From Poseidonibacter ostreae (lineage in GTDB: Bacteria > Campylobacterota > Campylobacteria > Campylobacterales > Arcobacteraceae), in assembly GCF_009208055.1 (NCBI RefSeq), contig NZ_WFKI01000011.1, forward strand, positions 9,765 through 73,764: a DNA stretch of 64,000 bases. Reading direction: 5' to 3'. The notes beneath the pieces are model-generated. The model was given only the letters and a program-made list of their open reading frames with translations, made no database searches and was not told the DNA's origin. The stretch's first letter is position 1. Every line of letters starts with the position of its first letter. The position numbers and the translations under genes are program-made. This document shows positions 7,953-16,617 of the stretch, one piece after another.

Positions 7953-9950
7953 ATGATAATTGACACGATAACAATTGAAGGGTTTAAAAGTTTTAAAGAA
8001 AGAGAGATAATAACTCTTAAGAATTTCACTGCATTTATTGGTTCTAATGGAGTAGGAAAAACTACTGTTTTAGAAGCATTATGTAGATTGTTTTCAACAG
8101 AAAAAAGTTTAAGAAATATAAATAATTCTGATTTTTATATTCCAGTAAATGAAAGAATAGATAGTAAAGAGGAAAGAGAATTATTAATTGAAGTTAAAAT
8201 TTTGTTCCCTGAATTAGTAACAAGTGGTGATGATTCTGCTATTCCTACAGTATTTCGTCATATGTCAATCGATGAAGCAGGAGGTGACCCTTATTGCAAA
8301 ATTAGATTAGAATCAAAATGGATAAAAACAACATTACCTGAAGGTGATATTGAACAAAATATTTATTGGATAACTAAATCCGTTGAAGAAGATGAAGATG
8401 AAAAAAAACATATAGTAAATGCTAATGACAGGTCAAAAATTCAACTTCACTATATTCCTGCAACAAGAAACCCAAATGAACATTTAAAGCAAACTTCAAA
8501 TTCTATAATGAATAAATTATTAATGGCAATAAACTGGAGTGATGCAATAAAAACAGAGATTGAAGATTTCTCTAATACTCTTAAAAATAGTTTTCAATCA
8601 CAAAGATCAATTACTGCAATACAAACTGAACTATCAAGTTTTTGGAATGAATTCTTTAAGTCTGACATATATAGTAATGTTAATATTTCACCTTTTTCTA
8701 AAGATATGTCTCAAATTTTATCAAAAACTGAAATTTCTTTTACTCCTTCAATCACAGGTGAAGAAGAGAGTATGGAAAGGTTAAGTGATGGAATGAAATC
8801 TTTATTTTATTTTACATTAATAAGTACTCTATTTGAAATAGAGAATAAAATTTTAAATAATGAAGAATTAGATATTGATGAAGAAAAATTAAATCCTTCT
8901 ATTTATAACATATTTGCTATTGAAGAGCCAGAGAATCATTTGTCTCCTCACTATTTAGGTAGAGTTATGAAAGTGTTTAGAAAGATTTCCAATTCCAATA
9001 GAGCACAAGTTATTATAACTAGCCATACTCCTACAATTATCAAAAGAGTTGAACCTGAAGAAATTAGACATATAAGATTAAAAGAGAATAGGTCATCAAC
9101 TGTTAAATCTCTATTATTACCTGAAGCAGAAGATGAAGCTTTAAAATATGTAAAAGAAGCTGTTCGAGCTTATCCTGAACTCTATTTTTCAAAGTTAGTT
9201 GTATTAGGGGAAGGAGATAGTGAAGAATTGGTTTTATCAAAAGTTGCAGAAGCTTTTGATGTTCTTATTGATCAATCTTTTATTTCTATAGTACCGCTTG
9301 GCGGTAGATTTGTAAATCATTTCTGGAAGTTATTAAATCAACTAGAAATACCTTATGTTACTTTGTTAGATTATGATAAAGATAGGGGAATAGATGGTGG
9401 ATATGGAAGAATTAAATATATCTTGAAACAATTAATTCTTTCGGGAAAAGATAGAAATGATGTATTAAAACTTAGGGATGGATCAATATTATCTGATGAG
9501 AGATTAGAAGATATGCATAATCGTGTCTCAGATGGTAGTGAAATAAATGCAATTAATCATTTAAAAAAATTTGATGTATTCTTTTCTCATCCTTATGATA
9601 TTGATTTTATAATGTTAGAAAAATTTCCTGATGCATATAAAGAGTTAAATGATGGACAACGAGGACCTACTATTCCTGATAATGATGATGATAATTACAA
9701 AAGTAATACTCAAGTTGCTATAGCATCAGTAATTAAAAAGAAAAAAGCTACTGATATTGAAGCAATTACTATTAAAGATAGTACAGATTATAGTGATTAT
9801 TATTGGTATAGATATTTATTTTTAGGTCAAGGAAAACCAACTTCTCATCTTAATGGATTATCTCAATTATCAGATGCTGAACTTATTACTAATTGCCCAG
9901 ATGTTCTAAAAGAACTTATTGAGAAAATTAAAGATAAGGTGGCTACATAA
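7953..9950 (+). CDS. gajA: Gabija GajA-like ATPase/TOPRIM endonuclease (OLD family)
   Basis: OLD-family nuclease, the sensor and effector of Gabija anti-phage systems. The 665 residues contain an N-terminal ABC-like ATPase with Walker A GSNGVGKTT (about 30-38), RLSDGMKSLFYF signature (about 275), Walker B FAIEEPENHLSP (about 320) and TSHTPTIIKR. A TOPRIM domain follows with the catalytic Glu in VLGEGDSEE (about 417-425) and the metal-binding LLDYDKD (about 471). It is somewhat longer than the archetype of about 580 residues. The helicase gene follows at once, which makes Gabija the best reading. A lone OLD nuclease is the weaker alternative. Confidence 0.88.
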   Translation: MIIDTITIEGFKSFKEREIITLKNFTAFIGSNGVGKTTVLEALCRLFSTEKSLRNINNSDFYIPVNERIDSKEERELLIEVKILFPELVTSGDDSAIPTVFRHMSIDEAGGDPYCKIRLESKWIKTTLPEGDIEQNIYWITKSVEEDEDEKKHIVNANDRSKIQLHYIPATRNPNEHLKQTSNSIMNKLLMAINWSDAIKTEIEDFSNTLKNSFQSQRSITAIQTELSSFWNEFFKSDIYSNVNISPFSKDMSQILSKTEISFTPSITGEEESMERLSDGMKSLFYFTLISTLFEIENKILNNEELDIDEEKLNPSIYNIFAIEEPENHLSPHYLGRVMKVFRKISNSNRAQVIITSHTPTIIKRVEPEEIRHIRLKENRSSTVKSLLLPEAEDEALKYVKEAVRAYPELYFSKLVVLGEGDSEELVLSKVAEAFDVLIDQSFISIVPLGGRFVNHFWKLLNQLEIPYVTLLDYDKDRGIDGGYGRIKYILKQLILSGKDRNDVLKLRDGSILSDERLEDMHNRVSDGSEINAINHLKKFDVFFSHPYDIDFIMLEKFPDAYKELNDGQRGPTIPDNDDDNYKSNTQVAIASVIKKKKATDIEAITIKDSTDYSDYYWYRYLFLGQGKPTSHLNGLSQLSDAELITNCPDVLKELIEKIKDKVAT

Positions 9951-9951
9951 T

Positions 9952-11817
9952 TTGGCTTATATACAAGAAGTAAATTGGATACCTCAAGGAATTACTAGGT
10001 TAGAAGATAATGCTAATCTAGTAATAAGAAATAATAATGAAAATATACTAGTTACAGCAGGCCCAGGTGCTGGAAAAACTGAACTTTTAGCACAGAAGGC
10101 TTCTTTTCTTCTTCAAACAGGAGCCTGTAAAAGAAATAAAAAGATTCTTGCAATTAGTTTTAAAAAAGATGCTTCGAAAAACTTAAAAGACAGAGTTGAA
10201 TTAAGATGTGGGAAAGACTTATCCAAACAATTTGATTCAATTACTTTTGATGCCTTTGCTAAGAACATTTTTGATAGATTTAAAGATGCTTTACCTTTAA
10301 ACTGGAGAATTGGACTTTATGAATTGAATTTTATTAAAAATGATGAAATGGAACATTATTTGTTAAACTGTGGTTTAACTCCAACTGAAAAACAAAATTT
10401 TGATAGAAGAACTTTTGAACAGAAATATCTAACAAAAGATTTACTTCCACTTGATGGATTTAATCAAGATAATATTGAAAATAAAGCTATTTTTTTAATG
10501 TGGAGTTATCTTATAACTAATAATACTCCTAGCATAATTTCTCTTTCAATGATTAATAGATTAGTTGAATTAATTTTTAGAACTAATCCTAAACTTCTTT
10601 TATCTTTACAGTCAACATATTCATTTGTATTTTTAGATGAATTTCAAGATACTACAAATATACAATATGATTTGATAAAAAGATGTTTTATAAATCCTAA
10701 TACAAAAATTACTGCAGTTGGAGATGAGAAACAAACTATAATGGGATGGGCAGGAGCTTTATCTGATATATTTAATAGTTATGAAAGTGAATTTAATGCA
10801 AGTAAATATAAGCTTCAAAATAATTATCGTTCATCTCCTGAACTTGTAAATATACAAAATATTATTACTCAATCTTTAATGGGAGAACAAAGTAGTAATA
10901 TAACTTCAATGACTAGTTTATCTGCAGGCAATGACTCTTGTAAATTATATTCTTATACAAATGAAAATAATGAAGCAAATGATATATCTCTATATATTAA
11001 TGATTTAATTGTTAACAAAGCCATACCCGCAAATGAAATATGTTTATTAACAAAACAAACACCCGAAGTTTTTACTCCACATATTCAAAGTAAATTAACA
11101 AGTATGAATATAAAGTCCAGGATTGAAAATGAATTACAAGATGTTTTATCTGAATCATTAACAAAACTTGTTATATGCATGTTACGTTTAATTTTCTTAC
11201 CTAAATGTGGAGAAAGTTGGAAAATAATAAATGAATATTTTTTAACTGTATATAGTGATAGTGAAAAAGATAATGAAGATTATATAAATGTATTTATCAC
11301 TAACTTTAGAACAAGTGAAAATTTTGCAGAATATAGTAAAGAAGGGATACAAGAAACGATAAGCATTCTAGTTGACTTCTTAAATTTCAATGATGAAAAA
11401 TTATTAAAAACAGTCTATAAACAGTATTCTCAAGGCGATTATTTAAAAAAAGTTCAATTAAATATAAGTAAATGGATCTTTTATTATTTAGACGAAAATA
11501 GTAATAATTGGAAAGATTCCTTATCTTCATTTGAAGGAAGAAATTGTGTAAAGATAATGACTATGCATAAGAGTAAAGGTCTAGAGTTTAATACTGTAAT
11601 ATTTGTTGGATTAGAAGATAATGTGTATTGGACATATTCGAGTGATCCCTTAGCAGATAATAATGGTTTCTTTGTCGCATTTTCTAGAGCAAAAGAAAGA
11701 ATTTTATTTACAATAAGTCATAGAGAACATTATCGTGATAATGCAACAATAAGTACTATTTCTCCTATAATTGATATTTTTAGAGAAGCAAATATTAATC
11801 TTGAAGTTAGGAATTAA
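9952..11817 (+). CDS. gajB: Gabija GajB-like UvrD/Rep superfamily 1 helicase
   Basis: Superfamily 1A helicase-like partner of GajA. All UvrD motifs are visible: Walker A AGPGAGKTE (about 34-42), DEFQD (about 229), GDEKQTIMGWAGA (about 257), NNYRSSPELV, TMHKSKGLEF (about 536) and VAFSRAKERI (about 576). At 621 residues it is larger than the reference GajB of about 490. TTG at 9952 is the preferred start, two bases after the gajA stop, because AAGGTGG lies 9 bases upstream. A TTG at 9919 inside gajA would add 11 residues. The tight junction implies co-expression with gajA. Confidence 0.87.
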   Translation: MAYIQEVNWIPQGITRLEDNANLVIRNNNENILVTAGPGAGKTELLAQKASFLLQTGACKRNKKILAISFKKDASKNLKDRVELRCGKDLSKQFDSITFDAFAKNIFDRFKDALPLNWRIGLYELNFIKNDEMEHYLLNCGLTPTEKQNFDRRTFEQKYLTKDLLPLDGFNQDNIENKAIFLMWSYLITNNTPSIISLSMINRLVELIFRTNPKLLLSLQSTYSFVFLDEFQDTTNIQYDLIKRCFINPNTKITAVGDEKQTIMGWAGALSDIFNSYESEFNASKYKLQNNYRSSPELVNIQNIITQSLMGEQSSNITSMTSLSAGNDSCKLYSYTNENNEANDISLYINDLIVNKAIPANEICLLTKQTPEVFTPHIQSKLTSMNIKSRIENELQDVLSESLTKLVICMLRLIFLPKCGESWKIINEYFLTVYSDSEKDNEDYINVFITNFRTSENFAEYSKEGIQETISILVDFLNFNDEKLLKTVYKQYSQGDYLKKVQLNISKWIFYYLDENSNNWKDSLSSFEGRNCVKIMTMHKSKGLEFNTVIFVGLEDNVYWTYSSDPLADNNGFFVAFSRAKERILFTISHREHYRDNATISTISPIIDIFREANINLEVRN

Positions 11818-12212
11818 AAAAATAAAAATAAGCATATAACTAAAGGTTTAGAAACATACATTTATTCCAAGGATTTATTGAATGTAAATTTAGTATTCTA
11901 TCCCTGAAGCTTTAAAAATTTAAGAGAACATCGAGACACTGTAGTTATACTTTAACTCCAGAAAATGTTTTTCACTCAAAATATTACAGTGTAATGTATT
12001 GGATTTAGTAATTATGTTAGGATATATTTGGAATAATTATTAGAATTAAACTTAAAAGGAATTTATAGAAGAATTACTTTATGAAAAACTAAAGATACTA
12101 AAAGTGAAATATTATTTACTCAATGGAATTATGATAAAAGATCATCCCTAAAACTCTAAATTCTATGGTAAATCTTTTCTCACATTAAGGTTGTAATACA
12201 ACTTTATATATT
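11818..12212. other. Gene-free stretch after Gabija
   Basis: About 395 bases with stops in all frames and no RNA-like structure that I can identify. Short open pieces around 12060-12155 look like coding debris but match nothing I recognise. Confidence 0.4.
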
Positions 12213-12434
12213 TTAATTATAAATCACTTCAATCTTACAATCTAAAATATCACAAACTAATAAAGCAAATGCAAAATCAAATCTACCTCTTGTGACTTTT
12301 TGTCTAACAGCAGCTTCACTAAATGTATGTCCTGATTCATTTAACTTTTTTGTTAGTTCAATAAATGAAATATCTTTTTGAGCCATTATCTTTTTAATAA
12401 ATATCTTAGATTCTTTATCAAAATCTTTTTCCAT
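12213..12434 (-). CDS. Small helix-turn-helix protein, DUF6471-like
   Basis: A 73-residue protein with an HTH-like pattern: FIELTKKLNESGHTFSEAAVR followed by VTRGRFDFAFALLVCDILDC. The arrangement, with its RGRFDF(A)F segment, resembles DUF6471, a small family seen in phages and mobile elements. It is transcribed away from the S24-like gene at 12572, an arrangement like a repressor/antirepressor switch. A DNA-binding role is inferred. Confidence 0.6.
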   Translation of the reverse strand: MEKDFDKESKIFIKKIMAQKDISFIELTKKLNESGHTFSEAAVRQKVTRGRFDFAFALLVCDILDCKIEVIYN

Positions 12435-12571
12435 TATAAACCTTGTTTTTCTTGAATTATATCATATATGAATAAAATTCATTAAATATGATTATTTTAG
12501 AGTATATATGTATTGCATAGTGTGATTATAAATGATATAATCTTATCATATATAATAAATAAGGAGTATAT
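12435..12571. promoter_or_regulatory. Divergent promoter region with related operator-like boxes
   Basis: The 137 bases between the divergent HTH and S24-like genes contain the palindrome TCATATATGA (12462-12471) and a near copy TCATATATAA (12546-12555), one close to each gene. AAGGAG at 12561-12566 is the ribosome binding site of the rightward gene. The paired boxes suggest shared autoregulation; this is inference. Confidence 0.4.
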
Positions 12572-12904
12572 ATGTATAGGTTAAGAAATTTTAATCCAGT
12601 GAATAATATAAATTATGTTCCAAGGTTTGAATGTGAAGATATAGAAATTCTTTCATATTCACAAAAAGATGATGGTATGGAACCAGAAATTTATCAAGGT
12701 CAACAAGTTTTTGTTTTAAAAAGAAACTATATCTTTAATGAAAAAGATATCTATTTAATTTTATGTCCATATGGAGAAAGTATTAGAAGATTAAAAATGG
12801 TATCAGATGAATCAGTTCAATTAGTTGCAAGTAATAGAAAATGTAATAACGAAATATTTTTAATTGATGATATTCAAATACTTGGAAAAGTGAAAGTAAG
12901 TTAA
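12572..12904 (+). CDS. S24/LexA-like domain protein lacking catalytic residues
   Basis: A 110-residue protein that aligns with the C-terminal peptidase domain of LexA/CI-type repressors but has no HTH. The segment DDGMEPEIYQGQQVFVLKR corresponds to the family's GDSMEPxIxxGDxVxV, with Gly where the nucleophilic Ser belongs. SIRRLK corresponds to the region carrying the general-base Lys, here Arg. It is therefore likely inactive as a protease and may serve as a dimerising or decoy partner. It is divergent from the small HTH protein at 12213, which could supply DNA binding. Confidence 0.7.
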   Translation: MYRLRNFNPVNNINYVPRFECEDIEILSYSQKDDGMEPEIYQGQQVFVLKRNYIFNEKDIYLILCPYGESIRRLKMVSDESVQLVASNRKCNNEIFLIDDIQILGKVKVS

Positions 12905-13039
12905 TTCCTAAACCATATAAAATACTATATTTTATATGGTTTATCGAGTTTATAGGCTCTATAGAGTTTAAGAAAAATAGAAGAGAATCAAAACATTATA
13001 AAAAGTGTTTCTGAGTAATAAATTATAAGGTTTAAGAAA

Positions 13040-13636
13040 ATGAGTGTAAAAAAAGAGATAAAAAGAATAAAAGAGAATATTACTGAAAAAGAATATAAAA
13101 AATTAATGGCATTTGTACGAGGTGATGAAAAGCTAAGAAAAAATACAAAATCTAATTTACTTAGAACTTTTACACTTTTATTTTTTTCTGGTCTAAGAGT
13201 TAATGAAGTTCAAGAATTAAAAATAAAAGATATTAAAAAATTACTAGATGAAGAAAGTATAAAAATAGATATCAAAAAAACATCAAGTGAAAGAAAGCTA
13301 TATTTAACTCCTAGTTTAAAAAAAGAGTTACTTAAAATATTTGATTTTAATATTGAAGAAGATGATAATAGAATTATTACAAAAGGCTCTTGTAAAAATA
13401 AAAATGTTGGTATTAATAATATTGTATTTATTCAACAAGTTAATTCTGTAATAAAAGAAATTTTAGGAGTAGGGTATTCTTCTCATTCTTTTAGACAAGG
13501 TCTAATTACTGAAATGAGTAGTAAACAAATTAATATTAAAATCATCTCTAAATTTATTGGTCATAAAAATGTTTCTACTACTATGGGTTATATTAATCCT
13601 AGTGATGAGCAGATTATTGGGTCTTTGATAAGATAA
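13040..13636 (+). CDS. Short tyrosine recombinase (XerC-like catalytic domain)
   Basis: A 198-residue protein made almost only of the catalytic domain: Arg in GLRVNE (about 51), HSFRQG (about 148), IGHKNVSTTMGYINP with His (about 174) and nucleophile Tyr (about 183). The N-terminal SAM-like core-binding domain of Xer proteins is reduced to about 35 residues. Such short recombinases occur on plasmids and islands for resolution, inversion or cassette exchange. No recombination site is evident next to it. The start ATG at 13040 has AAGG 10 bases upstream. Confidence 0.8.
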   Translation: MSVKKEIKRIKENITEKEYKKLMAFVRGDEKLRKNTKSNLLRTFTLLFFSGLRVNEVQELKIKDIKKLLDEESIKIDIKKTSSERKLYLTPSLKKELLKIFDFNIEEDDNRIITKGSCKNKNVGINNIVFIQQVNSVIKEILGVGYSSHSFRQGLITEMSSKQINIKIISKFIGHKNVSTTMGYINPSDEQIIGSLIR

Positions 13637-14028
13637 ATTTATTTTTATGGAATGATAAAATAGATTCATACTCCAAATCAAATAGCTCTAAAATAAAATA
13701 AAAGGAATTAAAGCAATAGCTTCTTAAGGGATTTTAGTAATGGCAAGATTGTTCTAAAAAAGAATTAGATTTTTGAACTTACGCCAGAAGGTACAGGTTG
13801 TTAAACAGCTAGTATATAAGTAAATTCTAAAGCTTCATTCAATGATTGATATAAAAGTACCTTTTTACCTAAGTTCTATACAGGGGCTTGGTAGGGTTAG
13901 GGTCTCGAAAAATAGATAATATTTTTATTTTATATATCTTAGTCATTTTTTTAATTATGTAAAAATAATTAATTATTTTAGTATTATTTTGTTTACTATA
14001 ACAAAATTACATATTTAGGAACTATTAT
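13637..14028. other. Gene-free stretch with a gene or IS fragment
   Basis: About 390 bases. A segment at about 13757-13805 is related, about 70% by eye, to one at about 15587-15635 (codon-level similarity KELD[F/C], TGA, TY[A/S][R/K][R/K]YRLL). Two related relics of the same lost gene or IS therefore flank the ATPase at 14029. A C-rich and G-rich patch near 13880-13905 is unexplained. Confidence 0.4.
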
Positions 14029-15345
14029 ATGGAAGTATCAAATAAAGTGTACGATGTCTTTACTCCGTCAACTCCAGCTAAAAAGAATTATATAGAACGT
14101 ACAAAAGTTACGGGTCGTATTGCTAGTTCTTTGAGAACACCTGGAAAGCAGATTATTATTTATGGACATTCAGGTGTTGGTAAAACATCTTTGTTACGAA
14201 AACAATTAGAACGTATATATGAAAGAGAAATAGTTACCTCTTGTATGACATCTTTGACATTTGAGTCTATTTTAATGGATGCCTTTGATCAGTTAGATGA
14301 ATATTATGTCTCTCAAAAAAATGAAGCAAATGAATATGGTATCGAATCGTCAATTGCCAATGATTATTTCTGTTTAAAATCTTCTATAAAAGGTTCATCC
14401 AAAAAAGAACAAGGAACATCTTCAATAAGGGTTATTGATATTCAACTTACCGCTTCTAGACTTGCAAGTTTTCTAGGAGAAGGAGGTTATTGTTGGATTC
14501 TAGAAGATTTTCATAAAGTAGATAAGAAAGAAAAAATAAAATTATCTCAAGCAATGAAAATATTTATGGATCAATCGACAAAATATGAGGATTTAAAAAT
14601 AATTGCATTAGGAGCGGTTAATACAGGTAGAGAAGTTGTTGAGTATGACTCTGAGATGAGAAAAAGAATTTCTGAGATAGAAGTTGGATTAATGACAAAA
14701 CCAGAGTTAAGTAAAATAATAACAAATGGGGAATCACTTCTTAATATATTTATAGAAAGAAAAATACATGATGAAATTGTTAACTTCTCAAATGGATTAG
14801 CTTCAGTATGTCATGCAATTTGTTTATATATGTGTGAAGAAAAAGGTATTTATACTACAGTACTTGGTGAACCACTTAAATTTGTAGAAACAGATTTAGC
14901 ACTTGCAATCGAAAGATATATGGAAGAAGAGTCAGACAGTATTAAAGATAGATTTGAAAGAGCAATAACATCCGAAAAAGAAAGAAGTGAAAAGTGTGCA
15001 TTAATTTTAAAAGCATTATCAAAATTTCCTGCAGATGGAGCAACAAAAGCTGAAATTATGGCTTCTATCAAAGATAAAAAATTTGATTATGCACCAATCA
15101 CTTTAACGACAAATTTAGAAAAATTGCAAAAAGAAGAGAGAGGTTCATTAATTCTTTTTAACAATTCCTCTGCAAAATATTATTTTAGAGAACCATTCTT
15201 TAAGCCATTCTCATTAGCCTATTTTGAAAAAGAGGAACCTTCATCTAGTTTAAATAAGAATAGCTTGAAAACAGTGATAGGTACAATTGCTTATGAAGCT
15301 GTCGTAGAAGAACAATTACGTAAATATGCTAAAAGATCAAGATAG
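14029..15345 (+). CDS. Stand-alone P-loop ATPase (ORC/STAND-like), function unknown
   Basis: A 438-residue ATP-binding protein. Walker A is YGHSGVGKTSLL (about 44-55) and the Walker B-like strand is CWILEDFHKV (about 154-163). A sensor-like segment, KIIALGAVNTGREVV, follows. The C-terminal third contains a predicted winged-helix-like region (ALSKFPADGATKAEIMASI, then LTTNLEKLQKE) and ends in YFREPFFKPFSLAYF. This order, AAA domain then winged helix, resembles ORC/Cdc6- or AAA_16-type ATPases common in defence islands. No partner gene adjoins it and relic DNA lies on both sides. The role is unknown; defence is suggested only by context. Confidence 0.65.
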   Translation: MEVSNKVYDVFTPSTPAKKNYIERTKVTGRIASSLRTPGKQIIIYGHSGVGKTSLLRKQLERIYEREIVTSCMTSLTFESILMDAFDQLDEYYVSQKNEANEYGIESSIANDYFCLKSSIKGSSKKEQGTSSIRVIDIQLTASRLASFLGEGGYCWILEDFHKVDKKEKIKLSQAMKIFMDQSTKYEDLKIIALGAVNTGREVVEYDSEMRKRISEIEVGLMTKPELSKIITNGESLLNIFIERKIHDEIVNFSNGLASVCHAICLYMCEEKGIYTTVLGEPLKFVETDLALAIERYMEEESDSIKDRFERAITSEKERSEKCALILKALSKFPADGATKAEIMASIKDKKFDYAPITLTTNLEKLQKEERGSLILFNNSSAKYYFREPFFKPFSLAYFEKEEPSSSLNKNSLKTVIGTIAYEAVVEEQLRKYAKRSR

Positions 15346-15785
15346 TTTTATTATTTAAACAATGAACTAAGTTCTCATAATCAAATATTAAATAGAGAAG
15401 CTAATGAAAAATTAGAAAAAAAATGATTTTATTGGTAATGCTGTAAAAGATTAAATTTATGATTCAATTTTAGGAATTACTAGATGCTGACACAGATTAA
15501 TGAGCACTCCTTAGAACACTCTTTCGATAGAGATAATTCAAGTTCCAGAACCTCTTTGGGAACAGTTTTTACTAACGGGAAACTTGTTTCAAAAAGAGTT
15601 GGATTGTTGAACATACTCCAAAAAGTACAGGTTATTGATTTTATAAAAGACATTTCAAAATATATTATTTCAGATGGAAAACAAAAGAGATACTGTCTAA
15701 TAAATTTTACTTTAATAAAAACTAGCAATGGTTATTACCCCAAAAAAAATACATCTAAATATAGTCAAAACTGTTGAAAGTTTAG
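15346..15785. other. Relic DNA without a supported gene
   Basis: About 440 bases. Overlapping open frames exist on both strands (15484-15777 forward, 15480-15728 reverse) but neither has a good ribosome binding site or recognisable product. A third frame reads IIQVPEPLWEQFLLTGNLFQ and ends at TGA, and looks most like real protein. The segment around 15587-15635 is related to 13757-13805. I read it as debris of an inserted element. Confidence 0.4.
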
Positions 15786-16616
15786 TTATAATTTAATTTT
15801 TTTCTTTAATAAAACACCACGTCTCCAAATTTTAAGATTCAATATACTATTATCAAAGGTTGAAAAAATATTTTTAAAATCATTGCAAGAGTATATTTCT
15901 TTACTATTAGCTTCTAAAATAATATCAAAATCCATCACATCTGATTTATAAGCCAAAGTGTCATTATAAACATAATTAACTTGACAGCCTCTATTTGTAC
16001 TGAGTTCTTGTCTTGTTGTACTATCAATTTCTTTAAATGTGGCTCCAAATAACATTTTTGAAGTATCAACTTTTTTCAAGAAATAAATATGATATTTATT
16101 TACATTTCTTTGATATGGCATATATGTTGTTGTTGTATATCCTGGTGTGTTAATTGTTCCATGAGTATTTGAGGTACCATATGAATTTCTATATGCAATA
16201 GTTCCTCTATTATTGTAACTGTTTGTCCGAGTATTAGAATTACCATAAGAGTTAAAAGAATATGTTTGCCCAGCATGATAATTAGTCATAGGCATAACTC
16301 CCGATGTAGTTCTTAAATATTCTTTATTACCTAATATTGAATCTGCCCCTAATGATTTTCCAAATTCTTTCAATTGATTAAGATTAACTTTTTGAGCACT
16401 TGAATAATCTGATGAACCTATAATTCTATATCCATTTTTTAATGATGAAATTAATTCATTAACTTCATCAATTTCATTAAAAGTTATATATTTAGATGGA
16501 GTAAACTTTGTGTTAGTATTAGGTTGATAAAATTTTACAAATGAAGAATTTTCACTATATTTAGCACAACCTGAGAAAATTATTGAAAGTAGAATGAAAT
16601 AAAAATAAATTTTCAT
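15786..16616 (-). CDS. Lipoprotein with C-terminal PDZ-like domain, unknown function
   Basis: A 276-residue exported lipoprotein: the signal peptide ends in the lipobox FSGC with Cys17. The middle (about 100-165) is rich in Ser, Asn, Thr, Tyr and Gly and looks like a flexible linker. The last about 85 residues (FGATFKEIDS, GCQVNYVYNDTLAYKSDV, DFDIILEANSKEIYSC) follow the pattern of a PDZ domain as in HtrA proteins, though no protease domain is present. It follows the secreted protein at 16618 by one base, so the two form an operon. Function unknown, possibly envelope cargo of the island. Confidence 0.6.
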   Translation of the reverse strand: MKIYFYFILLSIIFSGCAKYSENSSFVKFYQPNTNTKFTPSKYITFNEIDEVNELISSLKNGYRIIGSSDYSSAQKVNLNQLKEFGKSLGADSILGNKEYLRTTSGVMPMTNYHAGQTYSFNSYGNSNTRTNSYNNRGTIAYRNSYGTSNTHGTINTPGYTTTTYMPYQRNVNKYHIYFLKKVDTSKMLFGATFKEIDSTTRQELSTNRGCQVNYVYNDTLAYKSDVMDFDIILEANSKEIYSCNDFKNIFSTFDNSILNLKIWRRGVLLKKKIKL

Positions 16617-16617
16617 T

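Noticed and set aside
15480..15777. Open frames of 97 codons (forward) and 82 codons (reverse) over the same bases
   Set aside because: Mutually overlapping, without ribosome binding sites or recognisable products, in a relic-rich region; a third frame looks more protein-like than either.
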